The notes: a model not told the origin generated them from the sequence alone. DNA of 64,000 nucleotides from Echinarachnius parma (GCA_037951105.1 JBAMJV010007217.1:1-64000), one strand, 5' to 3'; shown: positions 25,064-39,000, numbered from the stretch's first letter. Numbers and translations are program-made.

Positions 25064-28000
25064 GTAAGTAGGCTGTTTTTACAATTTATTCATTAATATA
25101 CGTATTTTGACATACACAGATACTGCCTACAAATATATAAAATAACACATTGATTGTGAAAGGACTGCATATACGGTTGTGAACTACAATCCCTAACTGA
25201 AAGAACAGTGTGTCATAGTGTGAACACACTGTAGGACAATGTAGACAACAGTGTAAACACGCTGTGTAAACCATGTAAACTTTATGCTTTTTAACAGTGC
25301 CCACAATCATCGCACTGTGAACACGTACACCGTGAGGACCCCGTGGTGATATACAGTGTGAGCACACTATTTTCCACATTGTAAATGCATTTCATAACAG
25401 TGTGTTTCAGTGTGTTCACATTCTGATCACAGTGTGTTCACATTATGACAAGTGCCGACACTGTTAAAATGCTCGATTTAATAGTAGTCCACGAAATGTG
25501 TTCACACTGTGGAGAACAGCGTGAAACACATAATGTTCACACTGTGTTTTTCTGTGTATTCTGAGGGCGCGGACGAGAAGTGTGAATTGGTCCAGAAATA
25601 GGGAGCAGCGGACAACAAAGAACTTGATCGTCAACGATAATGGACCCAAAGTATTATATTACCGATGTCGGTTATTCATTGTTTCTTACAGGTAAGCTGG
25701 ACCCGCAGATGCTTCACAAGGAGTCGTATTCTGAGGGAGCAGACGAGAAGTGCGAATCGGTCCAGGACCAGGGAGCCGTGGACAACAAGACCCTGGAGAG
25801 CTACGAGGACCGGCCCAACGTAGGCGTGCTCAACTTCACCGTCGAATACCGCATGGACAAGGCCGTCTTCATGGTGACCATCCACCGGGCCAGCTACCTG
25901 CCTGCTAAGGTAACCACATTACCATCGCCTTCACTGAATATTCCAAATAATCATGGTTTCATACGGCAGGACATTATATCAGACCAACATTATGACACAT
26001 GAACATGATGAATGTATTTATCTAGTTCATCCGCATCAGAGTATAGTAGTTCAGACCTCACATGTATGCCATACTATGCATAACATAATTATCTTCGTTC
26101 AAGCTTCGAGGATATGTCTTGCATGCTGCTAGGTTTTGAATTTGCCAATACATGGCCACGCACCTGACTGCCGTTGGTGTAGATCTTAGTAAGTTAATCT
26201 AAATCAATGTCACCTCTTCGTTGGGGTGTCTTCACCAGCTTCATCGGCAGCATGAGCAGAAGAACTAGAACCTCCACAGCCGCCAGAATCTTGAAAGTCG
26301 CATCGTAGGAAGAAAACCGATCTGCAATCATACCTACGTTGGGGAAAAGACAGGAACACACGAGTCAACATTTACAACACATACAAAATCATATGAAATC
26401 TATTTTAAACTTTTGATCACAATACAAATATTTAAAATCATAATACATATAAAAGAGAAAGAACCCAGAGCACCGTGTTATATATTGAATAGGTCTTTGT
26501 AGCATTTTATTTTATTTGGAATTCGATAATTTATGGTAAAAGTGTCGACTACTTACACATGATTATAATTTATGGTAATAGTGTTGATTACTTAAACATG
26601 ATTATTTTATAGAGTTCCTTCTCAAAACTGAAAAATTGAAAAGAAAAATAATTTAATTGTAAACCAAGTAAAATATGTTTTACACATAGTGAACATTCGC
26701 TTGTGCATTCCTTATAAAACAATACAAGGTACAGTTTATGTAACAATTAATATTTTCTGTTCCCTTATCGTGTCAAGATAACTATCTCTCGTCATTTGCT
26801 CCCGGTAATTCTCTTCCCAAAATATAAAGGGCGATGCAATTTTACACTCTTTAACTTCTCTGACTGGCTATAATTAAAATCAAATTAAAAGTATTCTTGT
26901 TAACCAGGATTGGGTTTTGGGTTTTCCTAACTGCCTTATGGTAATTCGAATGATACCAATCCAGTTGATAGTTTTCTACAATATCATACCTGATACGTAG
27001 CCGCCAATAAGAGTCCCAATTCCAAACGTGGCCTCAGAGACGGCATAAGCAACTCCGAACTGATCTTTGGACACCCTTTCCCTCGCCACTATGGCGATCA
27101 GCATAGCCCTGCCCGCAATGACCATAGCAGAAACGAAGGACAGCGATGCAATCAAGAAGATATTGGTGACGTAGGCGTAGCCGAGAAGGGCCGAGATGTC
27201 GATTAGGCACATGACGAGATAGAGGCTCGCTGGGCTGACTAGTTCCTGTGTCAGCACACCAACCAGAACGCGCCCCAGCATGTTCCCAATGGCGGCGAGG
27301 AAAGTGATAACCAGCGTGTGGTAAGGAGATATCCCACGCTGTAAAGCATCCGGGATCAGAAAACAGTGCCAGCCGCTGTACACGAATCCAAGGCCATGGC
27401 ACGAAAGCAACATACAATTGATCCAAGGATCAGTAAAGAACATCGAGCTACGGATGTCATCCAGGATTCTCCTCGCATTAGTTCGCATAGCTACCCTCTT
27501 GTCTTCAAGATCTCTTTTGACAACATTTGGTTTATCTTGACACTCTCCTGCAGACCTGACGTCCGCGCTTAAACTTAACGATTCAGGGAATTCCGCTCTT
27601 GACTTCGTTTTGTTAATTGGAACTGTCTTTTTAACAGCAGATTCGCTTCGCGTCTCGTCAACATCATGCTGACCATTATCACTACGTCCCGGTTCTCGCT
27701 CAATCAGCGGCTGTCCTTCCGTTCTGGAGTCCCTCTCATTCTGGCTCATGGACTTACTCTGACCAGCATCATCTATTATTTCCCGCTTTATCCCAGGACG
27801 TGCCCGAATGACTGCTGCACATGGTATCAAATTCGCCATCAGCGCGCCAATGATCAACATCGCTCCTCTCCAGCCATATGTATCCATTAAGAGTTGCGCT
27901 ACCAGAGGGGGGATCACCATACCAACGCCTGATCCAGACAGTCCTATGCTATAAATGAGATTGTAACGGTCGCTGAGCTCGTTCAGTATCAAACCGAGAT

Positions 28001-28821
28001 TGATCAGGACTGTGCATTGCCCAATACCTGTCAAAACAAATACAGAAAGATGAAAATAAAAGTAAACTTACTTTAATAGGTTAGACGGTCGATCTAGGTT
28101 TTTAAAAGAGTAACGGTATCAAGTGATAATATAGGAGTAACTTCTATGGGGAGGACATGGAGACGGGATCACAGGACTGCGTTGGTAATTAGAATAGTGG
28201 AAGGTCCCACCCTCTCAACCCCCGCCCCCGCCCCCCTCCCCCCCCCCCCCCCCCCCCAGTTATCCCGACTGTGACAGTAACTGGTATATTGGACGTCAGT
28301 TTTAGTCATTACATGTTCTTAATGCAAGTTTTATACAGATAAACAACAAATTACGAGCAGGAGACGAAATAACGAATTATAGTTACTGCATAATAACAGT
28401 GTATAAGATGTACATGATTGTAAGTATGAAATCCACATAATAGTAATATGAACAGTTGATCATCACCTGAAATGGATAGGAACACCGCCATTTGTATTTT
28501 GTTGGTAGCACATGAAGCCAAGATGAATCCTGATGATATCATGATGGATCCTAGGACGGGGGGCACTCGTCTATATTGCCATGGGATACGCTTGTAGGCC
28601 AGACTAAAACATGGCGCTGTATATCAATATGAAAAGATACGAGGGGTCATTATTATGTGTAGCTACATGTATTACTTTTCTACCACTACTACTACTTCTA
28701 CATGTTCTACTACCACTACTACCACTACCACTACCACTACCACTACCACTACCGCTACCACTACCACTACCACTACCACTACCACTACCACTACCACTAC
28801 TACTACTACTACTACCACCGC

Positions 28822-28883
<62 letters not shown>

Positions 28884-31800
28884 ATAATAATAATAATACT
28901 AATACTACTACTACTACTACTGCTACTACTACTATTATTACAACTACTACTACCACTACTACTACTACTACTACTACCAGTGGCGTAGCGAGGGTCAACG
29001 GATTGGGGCGCCCGAGGGGGGGGGGGGGGGGGGGGGTGTAGGAGGGGGTTTCCCCCCCTCGCACGGTAGGGAGCTTTTGCAAATTTTCACTCGAAATAAT
29101 GCAATCTGGTGCATTGCTTGGAAGGAAATTTGATAATACTAAATTACAGAAATGACTTAAATCATCTCCCTCATGATTAGACCGCTATACAGGGTGGCCC
29201 AAAAAAACCGGAACGGGGCACTTCCCAAAATATAGTATACAAATATACCAAGCTGTGAGAAAGTATAGTGGAATTATATATCTGAGGAGGGACTGGCATA
29301 GAACTATTTTTTCCGAGGGGGGAAGCCCCGAGGACAAAAATAGTAACTATGCCAGTTCCTCCGAAGATATATAATTCCACTATACTTTTGAACTAAAAGC
29401 TTGGTATATTTGTTTTATATCCCTTCTGTTTGCTCTATATCCTTCGCATGATTATAATCATCGCACAAATAAATGATTTCAATTAAACTTAAGTATTATA
29501 AAGGAAAAGAAACCATTGATCATAGAACCATCACTGCACTATGTTCTGTTTGTGACACTGGCCCCCTTAGCGCAATAGTCCTGGCACAAAGCGCGTATTG
29601 CGCTATCTTTCAATTCATGGTTACGCGCATTAACAACTAATGCGCACACAAATGCAAAACGCGCTCATCAAAGTGAATAATTACCACGCTTTACATATAC
29701 ACACGTACGTGTGTAATTGAATGGGAAAATAGCTATTCGTACATATCCTTACATACATTATGATAGGTGTACGATGCCGTGTCTTAACTTCGCGCACGAA
29801 AATTTAGGATTTTTTCAAAGTGGCTTAGGATCAAGAAAATTACAGTAATCTCAATGAAACAATAATAAATTACCCCTCAAATTCTGAGGATTCGATTTAT
29901 CTTGAACAATTTCATTTAAACTCACAATTCGTGGTGTTAATGACCCGATTCCGTGACTATGTCATATCAGCAAGAGCTTCTTCACCGAGTACGGTAGTTT
30001 CCATACTTCGCGCATAATACATAGGGCACCCTGCCATTGACTTAACACGTATCCCGTGTAGCAAACCGTAACACGCATTTCAATGGCAGTGTGATGATGC
30101 AAACATTTTGTGCGCATTAGCATCTTAGCACGCGCAGCGTTGTCAAGCTATCTACGGAGATTGCGCGATCCGAAAGTAAATTTGATGGGTAGGTCGAATA
30201 AAGGAGCATTTTGCGCAGCCTTTCGATGACAACAATTTATGTTCTACTGGAACGATTTCCGTCTAATTTGCTTGATACTTCCTCCTCCATAATTTTGTTG
30301 GAACACCAAAGTTGTGATTTACAAAAAAAGACCACAAAAAGTAAGTATTTCTTCAGAAATATTGCTCTTTATTGGCTAATTTTTTGGTTTATGAGTAATT
30401 GATGTGTGCTCTTTCAGTTGACATTGAAAATTTCCGTCGCCGTGTCCGTGTTCTAATTTTTGCGTATCTCGCCTATGATCCGCGAAGTTGGGATACGCGC
30501 GAAGTTAAGACACCTGTCCATACTACACATCGGCACTGTTTTTAATATCGGCACACCGCGTAATATTTGTTTTTGCGCGTGTTGTGAAAAATCGCGCGTG
30601 TGATTATGCGCGCTACCCTTAGAAACTGCACTGGTCGAAATTTGGAGGAGAAATAATGCGTTTATAGTCCGCTACGAGTATTTTTTGTGAAATTTGTGAA
30701 ATAATGCTAACATCACACAAGAAATTTGGAGTTGCGTGCGTTGTCAACGAGTGTTGAGGGGGTGCCGGTATTAAAAACACTTCGAATCCGGGAAGCCAAA
30801 AAACCACGCGCGCGTTCGAAGGCGCTATCTCAAAATGTAATGCATACCATAGAAGTATGAATAAACAAACCAACCCGTTTATAACTAGAAGGCTCACTTA
30901 ACGCGCGCAAGTCACGTGTCCCATAGACTTTGTACATGGGCAACATGGCGGAGTGAACCGATTTTTGAAGCTCCCGTAGCCCACTTCTCTACGTCATCGC
31001 GTAGTGACCTAGAAATACTGGACCAATCATCATGCTATGCAGTGCGTAGACTATCGCGCCTATTTTCCTGCGCACTGTCCTAGATTTCATCACGCTTATG
31101 AGAACAATGGGAGCCATTGTGACGTATGCATATGAACTTGTTTTATTGACCTCGATCCCGTGACGACGCGTTTGAACTACTCTGTGATTGGTTAACTGTA
31201 GTTCCCAAGTAGCCCATAATGCAACCAGTTGTGGGCTCTTCCGGTGAGCAAAAATCGCTGCACTCTGGCAGCAGTGACACCCCCCTGATGCATACATCGC
31301 AAATCTGATCATCGCATCGGAATCTGCACTATTTTCTCAATGTGTGAGTACAATTTCAAGAAATGTGTACAATTTTAAAGTCTTAAACTGTCGAAAATGT
31401 CTTAGGGTGCCGATGTGGGGGTTACTCAATCATACATGAAATGAAATTAAATGAAATGAATTACTGTCACGACCATGGAACGACAACGATGCAAAATGTG
31501 CACCATTTTCGAAATTGTTTACTTCGAAATCAGCCATGTTATACATGAAATGCATCTCTAGAATATTTTGTGGAACATGTTGATATTCACGGGTGAAAAT
31601 ATTCTGTATTTCGTTTTAAATTACTCTTTGGGAAATCTTGTCGAGCATCTTTCGCAAGCTAAAACAAGACCTCCGTTCGCAGAGAAGCTGTTATTACACG
31701 CATCTCTACGGGCAATATGATCTATAACGTTATTTTCCTGCTATTTCTGCTATCGGCAAAGATAGTGAAACATATTCCCCGATTTCAGATTTATAGTGGA

Positions 31801-34800
31801 AATAATCTTTATTGTGAGAGCCCCAATTAACCAATCACGGTTCTAGAATACTCATGAATATTCATAGAAGGGATATAATAACAAATGTATTATCTCCATC
31901 GGATAGAGCGTCTTTTCAAATGAACAACGATACCAAGAACAGTCAATTTGGTCGTGTAGTTTTTGTTTTAGGGCGCTGTGAGTGACACCATGTCAGGTTC
32001 TCTTTTTTGTAAATTTGTATTGAGCCACCGCTTGATGAATCGCACGAACCGCCGTTCATATGCGTTCAGCATCGCGCACTATTGTTAGTGTGCACTCAGC
32101 CGTGTGCCGAGAGAATGGGCAAGGTCGCTGAATGGTATTACGGGCAAGGAGTGCGGTTAAACTGGCATTGACTAGGTCGAAATCGACATAAATCGGCACC
32201 TGACATGGTCTCACTCACTGCGTCCTTAAACAAAAACGACCTGATCAAAATTACTGTTCTTGGTATCGTTTTTCATTGGAAAGGACACCCTATCCGATGA
32301 ACATAAACATTGTGGTATCATATTTTGGGAAGTGCCCCGTTCTGTTTTTTTGTTGGGCCACCCTGTATAGTATACAAACACAACCGAACCTACACACACA
32401 CCAGACTTTTGAAATTGGCGTTTAGAATATCACTCATTATTGTCCTAGCATTATTATTGTTATTATGCATTTTGTAAGATTTTTAAAAGATTAACTTCGA
32501 AAAAAGTGGGGATTGTTTGTACTTGTACAGGCCACCCCCGCATCAAAAAGTGGGGGATATATATCCCCCTATCCCCCGGGATCATACGCCTGTGGACACA
32601 CTAAAACACACGCTGTTGATCCCATGTGTATCTCCTGGTGGAACTGTTGTTTCTGGCGTACATTGTCTGGTTAGGTGGATCTGTAAATGACAAAACACAT
32701 GAATGATGCGCTTGATGTAGAAGGATCATTTTCAAGAAGGGAGGCAAAAGGTTCTCTAAAGTGAGGGGCATTGCGAGGGAGCGAAGCGACCAAGCGGGGG
32801 AGGGTATGGGAGGGGGTGTCCCCCTCCCACTGTAGGGAGGTTTTGCAAATTTTTGGCTTTAAATTGTGCGATTTGGTGCATACCCGAGACAGAAATATTA
32901 TATGATTCGTAGTTCAAGCTATGGAATCAAACATACATAATGTATGCATATTAAAAAGTGGGAGGGACAATCACTTCCACTTTCAAATGTATGGGGGGGG
33001 GGGGGGGCATGTCACCCCTCCCCGTCCCCCGCCTGTTGTCGCCCATTTTTCAAGTATACCGCGTGACTAGACCCACGACACGGGTCCCTTGGGTTAGGTT
33101 CAGGACAGTAGGCCTATGCTCAACTGATGCAGAATGTCGACTCTTTAGAAGATGACTGGTGCTCTTACAATCATGATCATCAACAGTTAGGCCTATGCAA
33201 CATGAATTAATGGAACGGGTGCATTTGGCTTGAATAAATTAGTCAAGGAAAGTTTGTCTTTGCCTAGACAGTTTGGACTACGCAGTGCAGCTATGCGCCT
33301 ATATAGCATGCATGAAGGCGTCAAACGGTCAACATTATCTATAAAAGCGGGAGGCAGCTGCAGGATCCTGCAGAGGCCCCTGGTGGACGATTTACCATGC
33401 GCTAGGCAGTTTGTTAGGCCTACGCGCTCTACTGTACTACTGTGTGTGTGCATTGCACTGTGTGGTGTGCATTTTCTGTGCTAAAAAACTGGTTGTGAAA
33501 ATACCTTTTTTAGAAGTTTTAAATTTGTAAAATTCACCTTAGACTATTCATTTAGGGAACATAAATATACATATTGGGGAGAAAGTGGATTTCAACCTGT
33601 AAATCGACTGGAAAATGAGAACCTTTTTTTTAGCAGCATTGGTGCTTCTTGCTGCTAAAAATTAGACTGGTCCCACCTGTAGACTTTTGTGCTTGGTCAA
33701 GAGATATTTTTGGCAGCTCTGTACATGCATGCATGTACATGCACATACTACATGGTACTTGGAACTATTCATTGGAGATGCACTATTGGATCAAGCTTGC
33801 AGCTTTCATCTGTCTACATCACTACCGAGGAAATATACTGTCTTCTTCTACTACTAAAATAAGATTTTAAGCAACGTTTGGAGCATCCTGTTTGCAGATT
33901 TTTCCAAATCAAACATACAGTCAAGCCAAGTCTCAACTTCAAGAAATCATCATGCGGTTACTACTAAAATTTGCCATTGCCATTGGTTCAATCTACATTC
34001 TGTGGAACCAGTTATGGGGATCTGGTATTACTCCCAGTGATTCAGCATACACTCTGTCAAGTCTCCATGTACTCTAGCGTACCTCACTCAAGATCCCAGA
34101 AATCGGAAGTGAGGCAACTGATTCAGCTACTACTGCTACTAAGCGGGCGCTTAGAACTGAACCCTGGTCCAAATATTGACAACACATCAAGTTCCAATAC
34201 CACCTCTGCTTGTGGAACATGTAAAAGGGAAGTCTTAGACAACCACAAAGCTGTGGCATGTGACTTTTGCGGCATATGGTATCACTGTGATTGTTTAGGC
34301 ATCTCAAATACATACTATGATTACTTGTGCAACCACTCAAATGTATCCTGGATTTGCAGTTGTGGATTCCCAAACTACTCCTCCTGTTTGTTCAAAACGC
34401 ATATTCCATTATCAACATCGAATCCGTTCAGTATTCTACAGAGTGTTGATTCAAGTGGCCTAAGTTTCAGCTCACAAGATAGACCACTGCCAACACACAC
34501 ATCAACACCAAGGAAGGAACAAAACGGTTTTAAACGGACAAAAGCTAGAACTCTACATTGTATGCAAGTAAATTGTAATGGTCTGAAAAGTGACAAGAGT
34601 AAAGTTGACTTCCATGCAGCTGTAGCACAACATAACCCCGATGTTATATTCGGCTGTGAATCGAAACTCGATGAGACAATACCCACCTACTCTGTGTTTC
34701 CTGAATCATATGAGGTCTACAGAAAGGACCGAACTGCTTTTGGAGGAGGTGTCTTTGTAGCAGTTAGGTCTGACATCACTGCTCTTTCCCGACCGGAATT

Positions 34801-35847
34801 CGACTCGGACTCTGAAATTTGTTGGATGTCTGCTGAATTTGTGAAAAGCGGATGCATCTACCTAGACAGCTTTTACCGACCACCAAGCGGCAATGCTACT
34901 TCAGTGGATAACTTGGAAGCAAGCGTTCGCAAGGTGCTGAGTAAACAAAGAAAACTCCCAAACATAATTCTCGCTGGTGACGCCAATCTGCCTGATATTG
35001 ATTGGGAGAGTGTATCTACTACAAACCCACGTACCCAAAGTCTGCATAAAACCCACATGTTGACTACCCTAGGCTGGAACACCTTACAGCAGAGGCGACT
35101 TCTGTGTCAAGCTGAAATGATGCACAAAATTCACCATGGGATTGTTAACATCAGTTTCCCTCCGCACATCACTCCAGTCACATCCTGTCATCAACTTCGC
35201 ACACATCGCCTCTCTTACCATCAAACGAAGTGTCGAGTTGACTGTTACCTGTACAGTTTCTACCCAAGATCCATTCGACTTTGGAACATGCTCCCCTTAC
35301 CTATAGTAATGTTACCAAACACCCAGAATTTCAGGGATGCAGCCATGCCCAACATCATACAGATGGCGGCGCCTCCCACTCTGCGGACACTTTAAACACA
35401 ACCAACAGAAAATGCACCTGCACAGTAGCACCAAGCACCTGTAAATAGAACATCACATCCAGGCACTTCACTGGCACTGCACTGCACTGCCTCTCCAGGA
35501 CAGCACCGAATGGCGCTTTTAAGGAGATATTTTCTTCAAGTATCAAGAAATGCGGTATTACGGAGCGTCGATCCCGGCCTCTCGCGCGGGACTGACAATT
35601 CGCATAGGGCGCTATGCCCGCGGTCTCCTACTTGGAAGGATTCTTCAAACTGATATAGGTGCGCTATTGCTACTAGGGAACGACTGTTATGTTGTTCTTT
35701 ATTATCATAGCCAAATTTCGGGTAGTTCGACATTTTTATTTTTTTTTTTTTGGGGGGGGGGGGGCACGTGCCCCCCGTGTCATCTACCCCCCCCCCCCCC
35801 CGTAGCTACGCCACTGACTACTACTACTACTATTACTACTACTATTT

Positions 35848-35901
<54 letters not shown>

Positions 35902-35973
35902 ACTACATGTACTACTACTACTACTACTACTACTACTATACTTCTACGTAGTAGTATACTCCTACTACTACTA

Positions 35974-36004
<31 letters not shown>

Positions 36005-39000
36005 GCTACTACTAATACTACTACTACTATAATCCTACTATTACTGCTGCTGCTACTACTTATAAAACTATTCATGCATTGGTTTCCCTAGTCCATACCT
36101 GGTAGGCATGTCCAAAGGGAGAAGAAACCCATGATGATGCCGATGTCGGTAGAGGTCGTGTTCAGCGATGTCGATATCTCGTTGATCATGATACCGACAG
36201 TCTTGATTGTTCCAACATAGAACGTGGATTGTAAGAACAGTTCCAGGACCACTGGAAAACACGGGGACAGAAACAGACCCGAACACCACTCCATATGACT
36301 CGACATAGTCATAGATTTCAGTAGTTGTTCCTTCTTCTGTTCTACTATACCCTGTTGGGATATAACAGTGTCTTTGGAATGGAGACATTCGTTCCCCGCG
36401 AGACTAAAACGTTAACTAACATGAACAAAGTTCAAGGAACAGCGGGAAACAGGGGGCAGATGGAACAGACCTCAACATCACCCAATGGGATTCAAGCTGC
36501 TGCTGCCCTAGCTAACTGCCTTAGCGTTGTTCGTATGCTGGTTCCTCCCGCACCGCGCTGCATTGCGCGTTTAGTGGGAACTACTGCTGCCCCGGCCGCG
36601 TACATGTGCATGGACCCACTAGGGTCCATGGTACATGTATACAAAATAACTGCTTGTTCAGGCTTGACTGTCAACATTGAACTCGTTGTAAGGATTCAGA
36701 GAGCTAGAGCGTTGCATGGATCCAGAATTGAATATTATGCACGAATTGAAACCTTTGCCCCGAGTTATAATATTAGTTGATTCCTGGTTGTTGTAGACGG
36801 TGTCCCTCTCGCACCACAGTATGTATAGGAAGCTTTTGCATTAAAAAAAAAAATTGAAATTGTGTATTTTGCTGCATACCTAAGACATACATTTTACTTG
36901 ATATTTAGTGTAAGCTATGGAATCAAATATACGTTATATAGTACGTATGAAAATGTGAAGGGACAATCCCCTCTACTCTCAAATGTGGGGGAACATGTAA
37001 ATGCTTTACCGTGTAGTTTCAGTCTTCTACTATTACATGCATGGGTGAAGCGTTTCATTTGAATGCATTATAATTGTTGAACCAATTTCATTCAAGCTAG
37101 TGTGGACTTTGCTTCTTGTAAAATGTTGTCAGACAAGATCCTTACATTATTTTTTTTTTCTGCTGCGTGAACGAATAATTATTTTATTATAGTTGTGTAA
37201 TTATGATTACCATAACATCATTCCAATCATACTGGCGTTATGACATGAATGAGGCAACTGGCATTCAATACATTGTATTGCTGGGTATATTAGAATGAGG
37301 AACTATAGCAAGCCTCCCATCAGTGTAATTATGCGTTCTGTTTCGTAATCATTGTAATTGTTTTATTATTATGGTTTATTGATATTTATGGTTGAATAAA
37401 CGAAAGAACATTAATACCATATTTATAAAACCGCTCTTGTCCCTAGGTTGAAGGTATAATGAAGTCATACCATACTAACTCTCTGTCACAAAAAAAAAAA
37501 AATCACTGATGCGTGAGCATGATGGAAAATGAGCATATTGTCCGATTCCAATATTTACTCCAATTACATTCTTGAATGTGTTATCTAAGTCACTTTTTAT
37601 ATTTATTATTTTGGTTAATTCTGCTTTCTTCAATTTTGAGGATTCTTGCAAACTGTCGCAAATAATATTCGAAGATAATCATGTAAACTTTGAAATCAAT
37701 GTAGAAACCAATGTAGCTCTCTTTTATATATTTTGAATAATTATTATCTGAAAATGTTGCATCATGTGAAGGAGCCTCCGACATACATGTATATACAAAT
37801 TCAAATGCGTAACTCGATTTGCCGAAAATCGTCTTTACGTCCATCTCACAATCTCACCAACGATATGTGGCATTGTCACACTATCGTCTCCCCTCCCCCT
37901 ACCCCCACTAGGACCCCCATGCAGGTGCATCCGACCCCTATGTCAAGCTCTGCTTGCTGCCCGAGAAGAAGCACACAGTGAAGATGAGGCTGCTACGCAA
38001 TGAAGTCATACTAACTTTTAGTCAACAAAAGGAGTTATCTCATGATTTTAATATTTACTCAAGTTCTTCATTGTCTATAACATTGTCACATTTTATTCTC
38101 CCCCTCCTACCCCCACCAGGACCCTCAGACAGGTGCATCCGACCCCTACGTCAAGCTCTGCCTGCTGCCCGAGAAGAAGCACAAGGTGAAGACGAGGGTG
38201 CTACGCAAGACCCTCAACCCCATCTACGAGGAGACGTTCACCTTCTATGGACTCGCCTACAATCAGCTACAGGTAGGCATTAGTAGATTATTTAAAGGGA
38301 ATTCAGACCGGTATATTCGACGCGTGTATCCATATTGCGCACTTTTACGCACGGCACGTAATCCCCATTGGCTCAGTTATAAGTAGCGATCGCAAACTGT
38401 CCCACTTCACGAAGGCCCGAATCGCGTTCGGAATATTTGTAATGGTCGAATGGAATTCCATAAGAGATGTTTACGAGCGAAACTATTACGTAACACGCTT
38501 AACCGCACCGACTTCACAGTGCCGCTTTTTGATCTTATCAGCGATTGCCTCAGGGCTCAGGTGACAGCTCGAGCAATTCGCTCGGTATATAGATACCAGC
38601 TGTGTGCTGCATGCAATTTCATAAGAAGCACCGCTCTTCGATCGATTCAACACTATCGTGAGTTTACCTCGGGAGATTACGGTGGAGTACGAGTTGGAAT
38701 TTGCTGACTACCCATTCTAACCCACGCAATATGCCTTAAGAGAATGCGTCCGCAATCCTAAATAGGCGCTTTTGAGAGACTCACTATGCAACGCCATTTT
38801 GTTGGTAAACAGTCGGATTCGTGTCTATAAGTGCGACACCCACTCAACGCAACAACGATGCAGTGACTTTAAGATATTGTTGTTCTTGCGAGAGCAATTT
38901 AATGAACAAAAACAAAATATATATCTTGAGTTACTGAACTGACAAATGTAACAGTATGTGATAAAAGAGTGATAATTTTCAAGTAAATATTACTTAATAA

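Larger units (their letters stand above)
29190..32365. mobile_element. Mariner-type MITE, copy 3, split by a nested insertion
   Basis: Left end CAGGGTGGCCCAAAAAAACC at 29190 and right end ACCCTG at 32365, both flanked by TA. Relative to copies 1 and 2 the left arm stops after about 45 bp and resumes at about 31893 (CCATCGGATAG...), so about 2.65 kb has been inserted. The inserted DNA has no gene I recognise; it is bounded by similar words (ATACAAATAT near 29230 and AATAACAAATGTAT near 31878), possibly a degraded target duplication. Confidence 0.75.

Noticed and set aside
28611..29082. Long Leu, Thr and Val open frames
   Set aside because: Translation of the (CTA/CCA)n microsatellite in three frames.
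36252..36388. Upstream continuation of the transporter TM1 exon in another frame ([14 protein letters not shown])
   Set aside because: It resembles the family's N-terminal motif only loosely and reads through the polypyrimidine acceptor; a splice at 36251 gives a better model.
36325..36780. 151-codon open frame, plus strand
   Set aside because: It overlaps the decayed transporter exon copy and a hairpin, and shows no family resemblance.
37912..38000. Mutually exclusive alternative exon 3 for synaptotagmin
   Set aside because: The copy lacks the second half of the exon and any donor, and would shift the frame; it is a truncated duplicate.
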